The position numbers and the translations under genes are program-made. From contig JACCXK010000170.1 of NCBI GenBank assembly GCA_013697055.1, forward strand, positions 1 to 64,000: a stretch of DNA of 64,000 nt. Direction: 5' to 3'. Positions 16,926 through 26,908 of the stretch are shown here, in pieces (the first letter of the stretch is position 1; each line of letters starts with the position of its first letter). The notes under the pieces are model-generated. The model was given only the letters and a program-made list of their open reading frames with translations, made no database searches and was not told the origin of the DNA. The stretch is from Alphaproteobacteria bacterium. GTDB lineage: Bacteria > Pseudomonadota > Alphaproteobacteria > Micropepsales > Micropepsaceae.

Positions 16926-18284
16926 ATGGATCGCAAAACGCTTTTTGCCGCTGCATCGACTCTGGCGCTTGCGGCCTTCGTGGGCAGCGCGCAGGGCCAG
17001 GGAAAACCAGACAATCTGGATGCGGGCGGAAAGCCCTGCGCCGGCGTGCTGGATGACGAAAAGAACTGCCTCGACCCGTCGATCACGCGCAACACGGCCG
17101 ATCGTCCGTATCGAGGAAGGACGTACGACGCCAAGACCTACCAACCTAGCCAGATGCCGCATTTCGTGCGCAAGGGCCAAGAGCTGATTTATATCGCGAC
17201 GCCAGGCGGGTTGTCCGACGATGAAGATTCCGGAGTCTATAACGGCGAAGGGATTATCGTTTTGAATCCCGCCGCCAATTATGCCTTCGTCAAGCGTATT
17301 CCGGTACAAAACCTCCCGGCCTCGATGAAGCCGGAAGAGGTTAGCGCCATGATGATCTCGCCGGCGACCAACTACGCTTACATTTCCACTCGCGGGCACT
17401 TGATTGCGCTCGACCTGGCCACCGACAAAGTTGTCTGGAGCAAGACTTACGATCCGATCAACACGTGCTGCGAGCGCGGTGCGGTCACGCCCGATGGACT
17501 TACGCTGGAAGTTGGTTCCAATTTGCAGAACTATCATCGCGTCATTGACGCCAGAACGGGCGACCTGAAGGGCATCATTCCCACGCCGCAAAGCCCCAAT
17601 AACCACAATATGGTGATGTCGCCAGACGGGAAGACCGTGTTCAATGCGCCCAACGGTGTGACCCTCACCGTGGCGTCGATGGAAACCATGAAGCCGATTA
17701 AGACCATCACGTTCAGTGACCATGTGAGGCCGCTTGTGATCAATTGGGATGCGAGCCGCATCTACGCCAACCTGAACAATCTGCTGGGTTTCGAGATTGC
17801 AGACGTGAAGTCCGGGAAAGTGATCAAGCGCGTGGAGGTCCCCGGTGAAATGTGGAAGGCGAAATGGGCCGATCCCAATCAGGTGTTTTTCGGGCATGGT
17901 GCGCCGATGCACGCCATCGGTCTGACGCCTGACGAAAGCGAGCTTTGGATCGGCGACGCCATCAATAACCAGCTTCTGGTGTTCGACAATGAAGGCCAGG
18001 ACAATTGGAAGTTGAATATGACCAAAGCCCTCAAGCTGGATCATCCCGCGGACTGGATCACCATGGGCCTGGACGGAAAGCGCGCTTTCCTGTCGTCCGG
18101 TGACGTGGTGGACGTGAAGACGCACAAGGTCGTGGGCAAGTTGCGCGATGAGTATGGCCACCTCATCCACAGCGAGAAATTCCTGGACGTCCAGTTCGAC
18201 GACAAGGGTCATGTGACCAGGGTGGTGAACCAGTTCGCCAACGGCGTTCCGGAGGCGGTCAAACGGCGAACGGCCTCCAAATAG
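16926..18284 (+). CDS. Exported YncE-like beta-propeller protein
   Basis: The ATG at 16926 follows GGGAGA with good spacing; the 452-residue product has a signal peptide (MDRKTLFAAASTLALAAF, cleaved near AQGQ). Repeated blades such as NYAYISTRGHLIALDLATDKVVW, VTPDGLTLEVGSN and VMSPDGKTVFNAPNG show a seven-bladed YncE/quinoprotein-like propeller with no haem site. Such proteins act in the periplasm, often beside TonB receptors or quinoproteins. The exact role is unknown. The three downstream genes to 20248 run in the same direction. Confidence 0.8.
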   Translation: MDRKTLFAAASTLALAAFVGSAQGQGKPDNLDAGGKPCAGVLDDEKNCLDPSITRNTADRPYRGRTYDAKTYQPSQMPHFVRKGQELIYIATPGGLSDDEDSGVYNGEGIIVLNPAANYAFVKRIPVQNLPASMKPEEVSAMMISPATNYAYISTRGHLIALDLATDKVVWSKTYDPINTCCERGAVTPDGLTLEVGSNLQNYHRVIDARTGDLKGIIPTPQSPNNHNMVMSPDGKTVFNAPNGVTLTVASMETMKPIKTITFSDHVRPLVINWDASRIYANLNNLLGFEIADVKSGKVIKRVEVPGEMWKAKWADPNQVFFGHGAPMHAIGLTPDESELWIGDAINNQLLVFDNEGQDNWKLNMTKALKLDHPADWITMGLDGKRAFLSSGDVVDVKTHKVVGKLRDEYGHLIHSEKFLDVQFDDKGHVTRVVNQFANGVPEAVKRRTASK

Positions 18285-18376
18285 AAAATCGGCCATCACT
18301 GACGTTCGCCGCGTCTATTTTCCGGGCACATTCCCGTTCCAGCATCCAAGTGCCCGATTGAGCGGGGACTGGAGCG

Positions 18377-19726
18377 GTGTATTCAAAACCGGATCAGCCG
18401 GATCGTTGTCAGATGGTCAAACAGGATCAAGTGGGAGACACGCTTGGCCAACTGGCCGCTGCGTTGCAGGCGGGGAAGGCGCGGCTGAGGCATTGGACTG
18501 CTTGCGCAGACATGTTGGAGCGCACCGGCGATGCCGATACGGGGCAGACAATCCTGAAGGCAATTCAGCTCACCCGCAGCCGGTTGTCATATATGCCTCC
18601 CCAGATTCGATCCGCATATCTGGCACAGTCTGAGGCGCCTCTCGACTTGATTGAAGTCCTGATCGGAATCGGCGCACCACAGGTGGCTGTTGACCTGCTC
18701 CTACGCCTTACTGGGGTTTATGGCGACAGCGCCGACTTCCATTTTCAGCTCGGCAGTGCCTATGCCATGTCGGGAGATAACCCGCGGGCGATCGCCTCCT
18801 TCAAGGTGGCGCTGTTGCGCGACGCAGACCACGCCGACGCCCATCTTCGACTGGCGTACCTCTTGGCCGAAAAGGGTGCGATCGGTGAAGCGTTTGAACA
18901 CTTCATGACGCGGGCCCGAATGGCCAGCCGCAGCAAAGCGCCTGAGCACACTGGCGCGCCGCCGCACAAAGTTCGGCATGACCAGGAGCAGCGCGAATAT
19001 CTGTCGGCGCTCGGCGTGCCACCAGAGGAGGTTTTTCATATAGGTGATGGTGCCCGCTTCGCGGGCCCGGTGATCAATCCGGCTCATAACGAAAACGCCG
19101 TCCTTGCGCGATGGCGCAATGCTTCGCCCCAGTTCATCATTCTGGACGATTTTCTCACCCAGCCGGCCCTCGAGAAACTGCGAGAATACTGCCTCCAATC
19201 CACGGTCTGGCACCGCATCTATGAAGCCGGTTATATCGGGGCCATCCCAGCAGACGGCTTCGCCTGCCCGCTTCTCGCACAACTTGCCGAGGAGATCTCC
19301 GCACGCTGGCCGCTCATCTTTGGTCCGCACCGCTTCAAATATCTGGGCGCTTTCAAGTATGACAGCGAGATGTCACTTGGCACCAACACTCATGCTGATC
19401 TGGCGGCGGTCAATGTCAATTTCTACGTCACCCCGAATGAAGCAAATCTGGAGCCGGAAAGCGGCGGCATGGTGATCTGGAACAAAACGATTGATACCGA
19501 GCCGTTGATGCGCAGTCTCAATAGCAGCGAAGATGCGATGCAAGAATATCTTTTCTCGCGCCATGCTGTGGCCACCAAGATCCCTCACCTCGCCAACCGG
19601 GCGGTGATCTTCAAATCCAGTCTGATCCATAAAACAGATGATTTCGAATTTAGAACTGGTTATGCGAACAAGCGCATCAATATCTCTCTTTTATACGGGG
19701 AATATGGCGCTTCCACCTGCGTTTGA
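18377..19726 (+). CDS. TPR protein fused to a 2OG-Fe(II) oxygenase
   Basis: The frame opens with GTG at 18377 (449 residues); the ATG at 18413 is a possible alternative. Residues about 90-200 are TPR-like (FHFQLGSAYAMSGDNPRAI, AHLRLAYLLAEKGAIGEAF). From about 240 a dioxygenase domain follows, with His339-x-Asp341 (THADLAAVNVNFYV), a second His418 (SSLIHKTDD) and later Arg (NKRINISLLYG). Proteins of this design are common next to TonB receptors in sphingomonads and Caulobacter, possibly modifying proteins or peptides. No signal peptide. It starts 92 bases after the YncE-like gene and ends 12 bases before the cytochrome gene. Confidence 0.8.
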   Translation: MYSKPDQPDRCQMVKQDQVGDTLGQLAAALQAGKARLRHWTACADMLERTGDADTGQTILKAIQLTRSRLSYMPPQIRSAYLAQSEAPLDLIEVLIGIGAPQVAVDLLLRLTGVYGDSADFHFQLGSAYAMSGDNPRAIASFKVALLRDADHADAHLRLAYLLAEKGAIGEAFEHFMTRARMASRSKAPEHTGAPPHKVRHDQEQREYLSALGVPPEEVFHIGDGARFAGPVINPAHNENAVLARWRNASPQFIILDDFLTQPALEKLREYCLQSTVWHRIYEAGYIGAIPADGFACPLLAQLAEEISARWPLIFGPHRFKYLGAFKYDSEMSLGTNTHADLAAVNVNFYVTPNEANLEPESGGMVIWNKTIDTEPLMRSLNSSEDAMQEYLFSRHAVATKIPHLANRAVIFKSSLIHKTDDFEFRTGYANKRINISLLYGEYGASTCV

Positions 19727-19738
19727 AAGTCGAAGAAC

Positions 19739-20248
19739 ATGAAGGGACTTGCTTATCGAATCTCTGCTTTGCTGGGTCTGACTTTTTACCTTGTCGCCTC
19801 AAATTCTGTTGCTGCACAGGCGGCACCTGGCGAGATGGAGGCGATCACAAAGGCTTCCGACCTGGACCCCGATCCGGCCGACGGACAGGCCGTCGCCACG
19901 GTGTGCACCGCCTGTCATTCCTCCGCGCAATTTTTGACTGCGGCCCGACCATATCGGAGGTGGGAGCAGACGATGCAAGACATGCTTGATCGGGGCGCGA
20001 TGGCGACAGACGAACAGCTGGACCGCATTCTCACCTATCTGGTCAAAAATATTACCATGGTCAATCTCAATAGCTCACCGGCCGATCAGTTGGCCATGAC
20101 ACTGCAAATTCCTGCAGCGACGGCCCAAGAGATTGTCTCAAAGCGATCTGGACGTGCTTTTACAAATATCGATGAGCTGAGAGACACCAAAGGCATCAAC
20201 ATGGACGTGCTGCAAAAACTGGCCGCAAAACACCTGCTCCAATTCTAA
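19739..20248 (+). CDS. Exported cytochrome c fused to a helix-hairpin-helix tail
   Basis: The 169-residue protein has a signal peptide (about 1-26), one haem site CTACH (56-60) in a short cytochrome c-like domain (to about 104), and then a C-terminal segment VNLNSSPADQLAMTLQIPA with IDELRDTKGI that has the pattern of a ComEA-type helix-hairpin-helix. The HHH half normally binds DNA; in an exported haem protein it may instead be a protein-contact module. It follows the TPR-oxygenase gene closely and probably shares its transcript. Confidence 0.75.
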   Translation: MKGLAYRISALLGLTFYLVASNSVAAQAAPGEMEAITKASDLDPDPADGQAVATVCTACHSSAQFLTAARPYRRWEQTMQDMLDRGAMATDEQLDRILTYLVKNITMVNLNSSPADQLAMTLQIPAATAQEIVSKRSGRAFTNIDELRDTKGINMDVLQKLAAKHLLQF

Positions 20249-20934
20249 TCAGTCATAATTGCCAGCCAGTCAGGCCTAGATTTGATATAGCGGCCGACGG
20301 CAAGCAAATGAGCGCTAGACCGGAATTTCTACGTGCCAGCTTACGAGCGGGCGGCAATGCGCTGTTCAAAGTCCTGGGGATCGTGCGGGGGAATGTCCGC
20401 TTTGGGTCAAAAGCGGTCATTCGACTCAGGTCGCACCAATGGCTGCTTTTGACCCAAAGCGGACATTCAGTTGGCCGCCAATCGGGTGTTTCACTAAGTG
20501 CTTGCAAGCGGCAAGACACGACGCAGAAACAGTATTTCGGTGCATCGTTGGGCTGGTTGTGATGGGAATTGTCCGCCTAAAATCGCCATTGAGTTTGGGA
20601 TTTAATGAAACAGCCAGGGCAAATCCCATGGCTCACTCTGACGTGCGACGAACCACCCCTGGTATAGTAATTCTCCGCTGACACCCACTCTTCGTTCGCA
20701 CTACAATTTCCATTGGGCCAAGCAATCATCGCGCAAAAACTACAGATGGAGACCGCTTTATCCATGGTGCATATCTCGCTCGCAAACAAGATTGGCAGAG
20801 GTACACGCACTCGTCATTAGACCCGGTCGAGCGCGGTGCCTGACCGCGACATCTGCGCTGTCTCTAGCACCGCGAAGCCCGGTTTAAGTCAACTGACTCC
20901 GGCCCCGCAAGGCGTTAGCTTATATATTCGGTAC
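20249..20934. other. 686-base intergenic stretch with a repeat pair, no gene seen
   Basis: It separates the cytochrome gene from the convergent outer-membrane protein gene. Only the repeat pair at 20391-20468 stands out; short frames here come from the repeat itself. Confidence 0.6.
20391..20468. repeat. Pair of AATGwCCGCTTT repeats in inverted orientation
   Basis: Unit 1 (20391-20422) reads GAATGTCCGCTTTGGGTC with right arm AAAAGCGGTCATTC. Unit 2 (20438-20468) reads AATGGCTGCTTTTGACCC with right arm AAAGCGGACATTC and is the reverse complement of unit 1 in its asymmetric centre (GGGTC versus GACCC). Unit pitch is 47 bases. This is the best-kept pair in the window. Confidence 0.8.
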
Positions 20935-22170
20935 TCAGTAGCCGACTTTTATTCCGCCAAAGCCGACAGACGCTCGATTTAGTTCACCGAATGTGCTGCC
21001 GGCCTCACCTTTGAGAAAGCGGAAGCCAACGAACCCCTGAATCGAATCTGTAAGGGCGTAAGCTGCTCTTCCGCTCACATACGCCTCGCCGAACTTTGGA
21101 TAGAGGACCGAGGAGATCTCCGCCGTAGCTGCGTCGTTGAAGCCGTGCCACGCAATACGGGTCGATACGCCATAACGGTCATCACTCATTTGCTCGGATA
21201 GTATATTGTTACTTGCGGAAAGAATCTGATCTGTCGGCACGGCAAACCTGCCCGGAGCTGTATAATGGAATGTATGCTTTAAAATAAACTGCATGTTGAG
21301 ATCGACGGCGTCCATGATTTCCGTGTCAGCTCCCGCTACAAGGTAAAGGAATGAGTGTTTTATGTCGGCGCGATTTCCATCATCGTTCCCCGTTTGGGTA
21401 AGGGATGCCTCTCCGCGCAGACCGAAGCCTTGAAATGAACCCGCCGCATCTACGCCTGCGGTTTCGATACGATGATGCTGCAGCCCGATGAAGGTTGGCG
21501 TCGAAATGGCGATGTCTGGATTGCGATCTAACCCGTTTGAATAAGAGACCGACCAGTCGACTTGACCTCCACTCACGTCATAACGGATCGCTCCCTGGGA
21601 CGGGACAAAACTATTAGCTCGTTGGTCACGAATACCTACCGAGGGCGGTTGGCCAAACAAGAGGGTGTTGGATAGGAACTCCGGCGACCAGATAACGTCG
21701 AGTCTCCCGAACGATCCAACCGGTACTGCTGCCCGGACTATGAAGCTTCCCAAACGCTGGTCGTCATCCGACGCAAACGGCAAGGTGTAGTTGCGCGTGG
21801 AAATGCGGTCCGTAGGGTTGAGTTTGTCAGCGCGCCCCCAAACAATGATCTGTCGTCCGGCCCTCAACTCCAGTTCGTCCAAACGCCAAGACATCCATGC
21901 TTCGCGCAACTGGAATTCTCGGCGCGATCCATAGCGAGACGCTGTGGTAGCCAGGGCCCATCCTTCCGCATGGTACTGAACTTGGTCAGAGGGCGCGTAG
22001 TCAGACCGAAGCCATAGGTTTACACCCCCTTGCGCAGCCCCGTATGCGAATCCTGGGTCGTGACTGAAAAGCGCGTTACGAAGCGAATAATCCAAAGTCG
22101 GCAATGCTACTTCTGCGCTCGCTGCGGTGGAGGCAAGTAAGCCAATCAGAACTACAGAGAAGCGCCTCAT
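20935..22170 (-). CDS. Outer-membrane beta-barrel protein (DUF1302-like) of an MMPL cluster
   Basis: Taking MRRFSVVLIGLLASTAASA as the start gives 411 residues; a longer frame overlaps the previous gene and is unlikely. After the signal peptide, alternating strands (REFQLREAWMSWRLDELELRAG, then QIIVWGRADKLNPTD) match the DUF1302 pattern, in which the WGRAD...NP segment is conserved. The last residue is Tyr after a strand. DUF1302 proteins are found with MMPL transporters and LolA-like proteins and are thought to form the outer-membrane part of a lipid or hydrophobic compound export or import route. It starts 7 bases past the stop of the LolA-like gene. Confidence 0.78.
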   Translation of the reverse strand: MRRFSVVLIGLLASTAASAEVALPTLDYSLRNALFSHDPGFAYGAAQGGVNLWLRSDYAPSDQVQYHAEGWALATTASRYGSRREFQLREAWMSWRLDELELRAGRQIIVWGRADKLNPTDRISTRNYTLPFASDDDQRLGSFIVRAAVPVGSFGRLDVIWSPEFLSNTLLFGQPPSVGIRDQRANSFVPSQGAIRYDVSGGQVDWSVSYSNGLDRNPDIAISTPTFIGLQHHRIETAGVDAAGSFQGFGLRGEASLTQTGNDDGNRADIKHSFLYLVAGADTEIMDAVDLNMQFILKHTFHYTAPGRFAVPTDQILSASNNILSEQMSDDRYGVSTRIAWHGFNDAATAEISSVLYPKFGEAYVSGRAAYALTDSIQGFVGFRFLKGEAGSTFGELNRASVGFGGIKVGY

Positions 22171-22177
22171 CTTGGGG

Positions 22178-22978
22178 CTATTGGTCCAAAGAGCGGGGCG
22201 CGAACACACTGTCGTCAATTTTCTGGCTAAGGGTGTATTTGTTGTAGTTGAGGATACTTTTATGCCCGGTTTGCTGGTTAGAAGCTTCCAAATGCATGAA
22301 TTGATATTTCTTGTTCGCAACATCCATTCCCTCGACGCGAGAGGTTCGAACAGTTTTAAGGGAAAGGCCTGCATCATCCCAGTAGTCGGTTCTCAGCGGG
22401 ATGCAGCTCTGCTTCTCGACCCAAAGCAACCGTTTTGAATATCCCGAACTCGTTTTGATCATTGCGTTCCGCGGGGAACTCTCGATAACCCAAGTTGGCT
22501 TTCCATCAATCACTTCTTCACGTAGATTTGTGTTGGCCCAGTCACTGGGCTGATGGCCGATAAGATCGCCGAAAGTAAGGTCTGAGCCTACGAAGCTATC
22601 CCGCTTGTTGTCTGCTACAAGCCGGCGAGTCTTTTTCAGGGCTGGGAGATATATCCACATATCATCACTTTGCCCGCCATGTTCGATAAGCAGCGTCACT
22701 GTTCCCTTGATGTCTGCGGGTGAGATAAATCGCAACAGGCGCATATTGTCGTGACCGTTCGGCTCAAGCTTGGTCGCCATGCTCAATTGACGGACCCGCT
22801 GTTGACCGGAAGAATCAATCAACGTTAGCGTTAGATCGCTCAAGGCGCCGACCACTTTTGTTGCTTGATCAGAGCAGTTCATGATCTCGTCAGCTGACGT
22901 CCCCATCGCAGCATGAGCCTGGGGCATAGCCGCTAATAACATTCCCGTGATCATTACGGTCCGACACAATCGAAGCAT
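22178..22978 (-). CDS. LolA-like outer-membrane lipoprotein-sorting protein
   Basis: The 266-residue protein has a signal peptide (to about AHAA, residue 24) and a LolA/LppX-like half-barrel: GHDNMRLLRFISPADIKGT, DDMWIYLPALKKTRRL and FVGSDLTFGDL are typical of the sorting-protein family that travels with MMPL/HAE3 transporters. AGGAAGG six bases upstream fits the start. It would carry a lipid-like cargo across the periplasm between the MMPL pump and the barrel protein. The gene lies between those two genes, with gaps of 20 and 7 bases. Confidence 0.85.
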   Translation of the reverse strand: MLRLCRTVMITGMLLAAMPQAHAAMGTSADEIMNCSDQATKVVGALSDLTLTLIDSSGQQRVRQLSMATKLEPNGHDNMRLLRFISPADIKGTVTLLIEHGGQSDDMWIYLPALKKTRRLVADNKRDSFVGSDLTFGDLIGHQPSDWANTNLREEVIDGKPTWVIESSPRNAMIKTSSGYSKRLLWVEKQSCIPLRTDYWDDAGLSLKTVRTSRVEGMDVANKKYQFMHLEASNQQTGHKSILNYNKYTLSQKIDDSVFAPRSLDQ

Positions 22979-22998
22979 GATGAGCCTTCCTACAAGCG

Positions 22999-25323
22999 TT
23001 ACCGAAACAGAAATTTTGGGCGCGTAAGCCTGAGAATAACAGGAATGAGGCTAAGGGTCACGAAGGCACTTACAAACATTGCCGACGCGATAAGCAGGGC
23101 CATCCACTGGTGCAGCCGGAAACCGAACGACAATCCCAGCACCCCATAGCCAACTGCGACCGACGTAGCGACGTACAATGATGCCATTCCCGCGCTGTCC
23201 AACGTTTTTATTAGCGCCTCATCAGGGTTGCGGCCCAACTCCTCGCGGTAACGTGACAGAAAATAAATCGCAAAATCTGCTCCGATGCCTATTACCATAG
23301 CGGAAATAAGCGAGGTGGGAATGTCCAGCGGAATGCCGAGCCAGCCTAACAGACCAAAATTGACGATCACCGCAATGACCACGGGCAATAGCACTAACAG
23401 ACCCGCGACGAGTGACCGGAATAACAGCGTCGAAGCAACGAAAACCACTAATGATATTTGAAGCATATTTAGCAACTTGTCCCGCACCATCACTTCGTTT
23501 AGCGCCGCGGCTTCTGCAACCCCTCCGGCGAACCTGACGGTCGATCCCTGGGGTAGCACGGTTCCTGCGACGCTCTGAGCTCGCCTGACTATCGACAGAA
23601 CGAAGGGGCTGTCATCGCGATGAACATAGACTTTGATGTTAGCTCGGCGATACTCAAAGTCCACAAAAGACGTCAGATCGGCCGTGTCCCCCGACATGCT
23701 GTAGAGCAATAAATATTGGCCTGCTATTTCACGCGATTGTGGCAGCTCATTATCGTTGTTGCTGTCACCCGCCATGGCCCGGCCCATGCGTATCAAGAAG
23801 TCGTCTATGGAAACGGTCTTACCGACGCCCGGAATCTTCTCCATGGCCTGTTGGATAGCTTGGATTCCTCTTAATATCTGAGGACGCTTGATACCGTCCG
23901 CTTCACCAGAATCTACGATGATATACAATACCTGCGTGCCGGCGAAGTTCTCGTTGATTGCGGCGTCGTCTTTCCGGATAGTTGTCCAACTAGAAAAGTA
24001 TGCCTTCATTGAGTTTTCGACACGGAGCTGCGCGGCGCCGGCCAGAGCTACTAAAACGACGATTGACCAAAAGATTAGGGGTTTTCTTGTGATTGCCCAA
24101 ACCGCTATTTTAGCAATGAGGGAGCTCCATAGGCCTCGGTTAGATTGCTTTGCATAACGCCACTCAGGCGGTCGGAGGCAGGATCGTAGCGCTGGCATGA
24201 AGGTAAGCTCAATTACCAACGCGCTGAGTATCCCTAGACCAGCGAATATTCCGAATGTTTGGACAGTTTTGATTTCAAAGACTATCAGAGACAGAAAGCC
24301 CGCAGCCGCCACTAATCCGGCAGCCACCATATAGCGCCCGACCTTTTCTAGTGAAAGGACAATGGCCTCTGTATTAGCGGTTAGTGCTTCAACACCGCTG
24401 CTACGAAGTGTGTAATACTCCTCGTAGTATCGTTTGAGAATTTGCACTGCATGACCGGCCGCAACAGCGAGAATGAGGATGGGCGTCGTCGCGTTAAAGA
24501 CATCCAGCGGCACATGACAGGCTCCCATAATTCCAAGCACCCAAACGAGCGCTAGGATGGCGGTAGCGAGCGGCAGGATGAATCCTTGAAAGCTGCGGAA
24601 CGCATTGAATAAAAGCAGCCCAATCAACATGACAGCGATAGGCACAAACACGATCATGCGTGCCGAATATCGTTCGATCTCCCCGAGATACTCAATATGG
24701 CCGCTCACATGGATTGAGACGCCGGCCGTCCGTTCGCGGTCAATGATTGGCGATACTTCCTCCAGGATATGGGCATAGCCGCGCTTATCCGGCCGAAATT
24801 CTGCAAGCACAGCGAACATCCGCCCATCACGGGAAACAATTGTCTGCTGGTATATGGGGTTTTGTGCCAGCAACTGTTTCAAGCGCTCCGGATGAGCTAA
24901 CTCGCTACGAAGCGGCGTGACGTTCAAGCCTACACCTCCAGCAGAAATCGCTTTGGCGTTCCTGCTGCTCACACTTAGAAGAGTCGAGTTGGCTATTCCA
25001 GGAACGGCTTTTAACCCGTCCGTAATCCGCTGCACCTTCGCCAACACTTCCGCAATGTTCTTGGTCCCGGGGCTGGGTGCAATGGCCACCAGCAATGCGT
25101 ACCTTTCGTTGAAGATGTCCTCAAGGACTGTCCGCGATGCTACAAAAGGATGTGATTGCGGAAGGATTGCGCCGGGGTCGATAATAATCCGCAGGTTCGT
25201 CGAAAAATATAGTGCGAGGAACGTGATGAGGATCGTCGCCGCAATTACAGCACGCCTGCCGGCGATTACGTGCCGCGTAATTTTACCAAGCATGGTGACC
25301 TTCAAGGGGTTAGGTTTCGTCAT
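22999..25323 (-). CDS. MMPL / HAE3-family RND transporter
   Basis: The 774-residue protein has the RND pattern twice: a first transmembrane segment (VIAATILITFLALYFS), a periplasmic loop, five helices (MIVFVPIAVMLIGLLLF, ILPLATAILALVWVLGIM, etc.), then the same again (IFWSIVVLVALAGAAQL to SAFVTLSLIPVIL). GADFAIYFLSRYREE is the family signature. A start at the ATG at 25293 (AAGG five bases upstream) is an alternative, giving 764 residues. Single-protein RND pumps of this type move hydrophobic substrates such as hopanoids or lipids. It heads a three-gene operon. Confidence 0.88.
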   Translation of the reverse strand: MTKPNPLKVTMLGKITRHVIAGRRAVIAATILITFLALYFSTNLRIIIDPGAILPQSHPFVASRTVLEDIFNERYALLVAIAPSPGTKNIAEVLAKVQRITDGLKAVPGIANSTLLSVSSRNAKAISAGGVGLNVTPLRSELAHPERLKQLLAQNPIYQQTIVSRDGRMFAVLAEFRPDKRGYAHILEEVSPIIDRERTAGVSIHVSGHIEYLGEIERYSARMIVFVPIAVMLIGLLLFNAFRSFQGFILPLATAILALVWVLGIMGACHVPLDVFNATTPILILAVAAGHAVQILKRYYEEYYTLRSSGVEALTANTEAIVLSLEKVGRYMVAAGLVAAAGFLSLIVFEIKTVQTFGIFAGLGILSALVIELTFMPALRSCLRPPEWRYAKQSNRGLWSSLIAKIAVWAITRKPLIFWSIVVLVALAGAAQLRVENSMKAYFSSWTTIRKDDAAINENFAGTQVLYIIVDSGEADGIKRPQILRGIQAIQQAMEKIPGVGKTVSIDDFLIRMGRAMAGDSNNDNELPQSREIAGQYLLLYSMSGDTADLTSFVDFEYRRANIKVYVHRDDSPFVLSIVRRAQSVAGTVLPQGSTVRFAGGVAEAAALNEVMVRDKLLNMLQISLVVFVASTLLFRSLVAGLLVLLPVVIAVIVNFGLLGWLGIPLDIPTSLISAMVIGIGADFAIYFLSRYREELGRNPDEALIKTLDSAGMASLYVATSVAVGYGVLGLSFGFRLHQWMALLIASAMFVSAFVTLSLIPVILRLTRPKFLFR

Positions 25324-25686
25324 GTAGTCTGTGGTCCCAGCCAGATTACGATGCTAGCAAGGGTCTTGCCTGGGCACGCGGCTCAACTGCAACTCATACT
25401 GCGACCGGGCGCCGCTTCTCAAACTACACTTCGGCGTGCGGAGGAACGCTGGTGTGGACTTGGCATCATTAACTCGGGTGTTCCGAAAAGTGAGCTTGGA
25501 CTGCGTCTCACGCTATCGCCCTACCAACTCTAGTTTTGCTGATTGTTGCCAATATTGAAACCCCAGTTCCGTTCCGGCAGGCAGAATGGAATAGCAAACA
25601 ACTAGAGGCGCTTTCAGGTTACTTAGCTTTGAAATAGTGCCGTGTGAGGGTGCACGGCGGTGCACTCCGCTCGCACCAATGTACGC

Positions 25687-25754
25687 CTTGGGTCAAACGC
25701 GGTCATTCACTCCCGATCCCGCCAATGGTCGCTTCTGACCCAAAGCGGACATTC
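25687..25754. repeat. Pair of AATGwCCGCTTT repeats, first unit truncated
   Basis: Unit 1 keeps only GGGTCAAACGCGGTCATTC at its right; unit 2 (25724-25754) reads AATGGTCGCTTCTGACCC with right arm AAAGCGGACATTC. The pitch and inverted layout follow the pair at 20391. Confidence 0.65.
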
Positions 25755-26712
25755 GATTCAGTGGCTGACGAGATCGCCGCCTTCTCGCCCAAAACGGAAC
25801 TTTCACAACCCGGCTGAAGTGGTCGGATTAATTGACGAGCCGTCGTAGCGCGGTCCCGCCCGCCAATAATGCCTGCGCGCCGGTTAAGATAGCCGTCTTC
25901 GGAACCAACGGGTTTGCCCCGCCGTTTAAATTGTCCGCTGGGCTTCGCAGCGCCTCTGCAATGGGACAGAAATGGAAAAAAAGTGCCGCTTTTAAGGTGA
26001 TGCCGCATCTTTTCGAAAAATCGAGAAAGATGCCTATTGGACGAATCTCTCCCACCCGTTCAGAGGAGCATTTCGTTATCGAAGAGATGGATCCTTGGAA
26101 TATCCTCCGGGATGCTGGCTTAGCCGGCGCGCGCCCGATGATCTGATCAGGGCGGGAGCTCAAAAGAAGGATACTACGAGCTATTTGCTCTAATCCGAAA
26201 ATCGAGATTCGGGTCGAATGGTTGCCGGACATTGGAACCGCCTCAGCTAGAAGTGTGATTGTTCCCCAATACGGGTTCTGACATTTGCACCATTCGGACA
26301 TCCTCCTTAAGGGTGATACCGTCCCGGCATCGTCTCCCGATCTTGGGAACCCTCCATCATTAGTGATCTCACTGGACTGCCCATAGAGCGGTTGCTTTAG
26401 CGAGATATGGCGGTCGCGAGCTTAAGCATCATAAGTTTGAACGGCCAGCCTTTCGCGACAACTCGAATTTGGCTTGTTGAACGCTCGTAAGGGCCGTCAT
26501 GCTAAAAACATGAGTGCGATTCCGGCCCCCATCAAAACACCGGCCCATAGAAGCGGCCTCACAATATCCATCGATTGTTTAACCTGAGCAGAAAGCAGCA
26601 ATTTGGACAAAGCAATATGCTGACCGAACGGCGCTGGCCGAGTTTCGTTCCGACTAAGGCACCAAGTTGATCGCCGATATCACGCAAGCCGGACATTTGG
26701 CTGCCCGGGACG

Positions 26713-26743
26713 GAATGACCGCTTTGGAGAAAAGCGGACATTC
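26713..26743. repeat. Single AATGwCCGCTTT repeat
   Basis: GAATGACCGCTTTGGAGAAAAG followed by CGGACATTC. The centre is GGAG rather than GACCC. Confidence 0.65.
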
Positions 26744-26908
26744 CCAGCTGCAATTAAATCGCCAAGCGAAGCCCACTACCGGTTGAGCCGCACCCAAATA
26801 GTCCTGAAGTCTAAAGGCTTGAATGCTGTATGGTGCAGTTCGGGCACTGTTACAGTTTGGCTGAATCCTGAGACTGGGGGGTTTTGGGGACGGCGCTAGG
26901 GTCTGAAT

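Noticed and set aside
16845-18299. 484-residue frame opposite the YncE-like gene
   Set aside because: The plus-strand gene has a signal peptide, ribosome site and propeller blades; the minus frame has none.
25828-26301. 157-residue frame in the 25.3-27.4 kb gap
   Set aside because: No ribosome site, no recognisable pattern, and its neighbour frames overlap the palindromic repeat.
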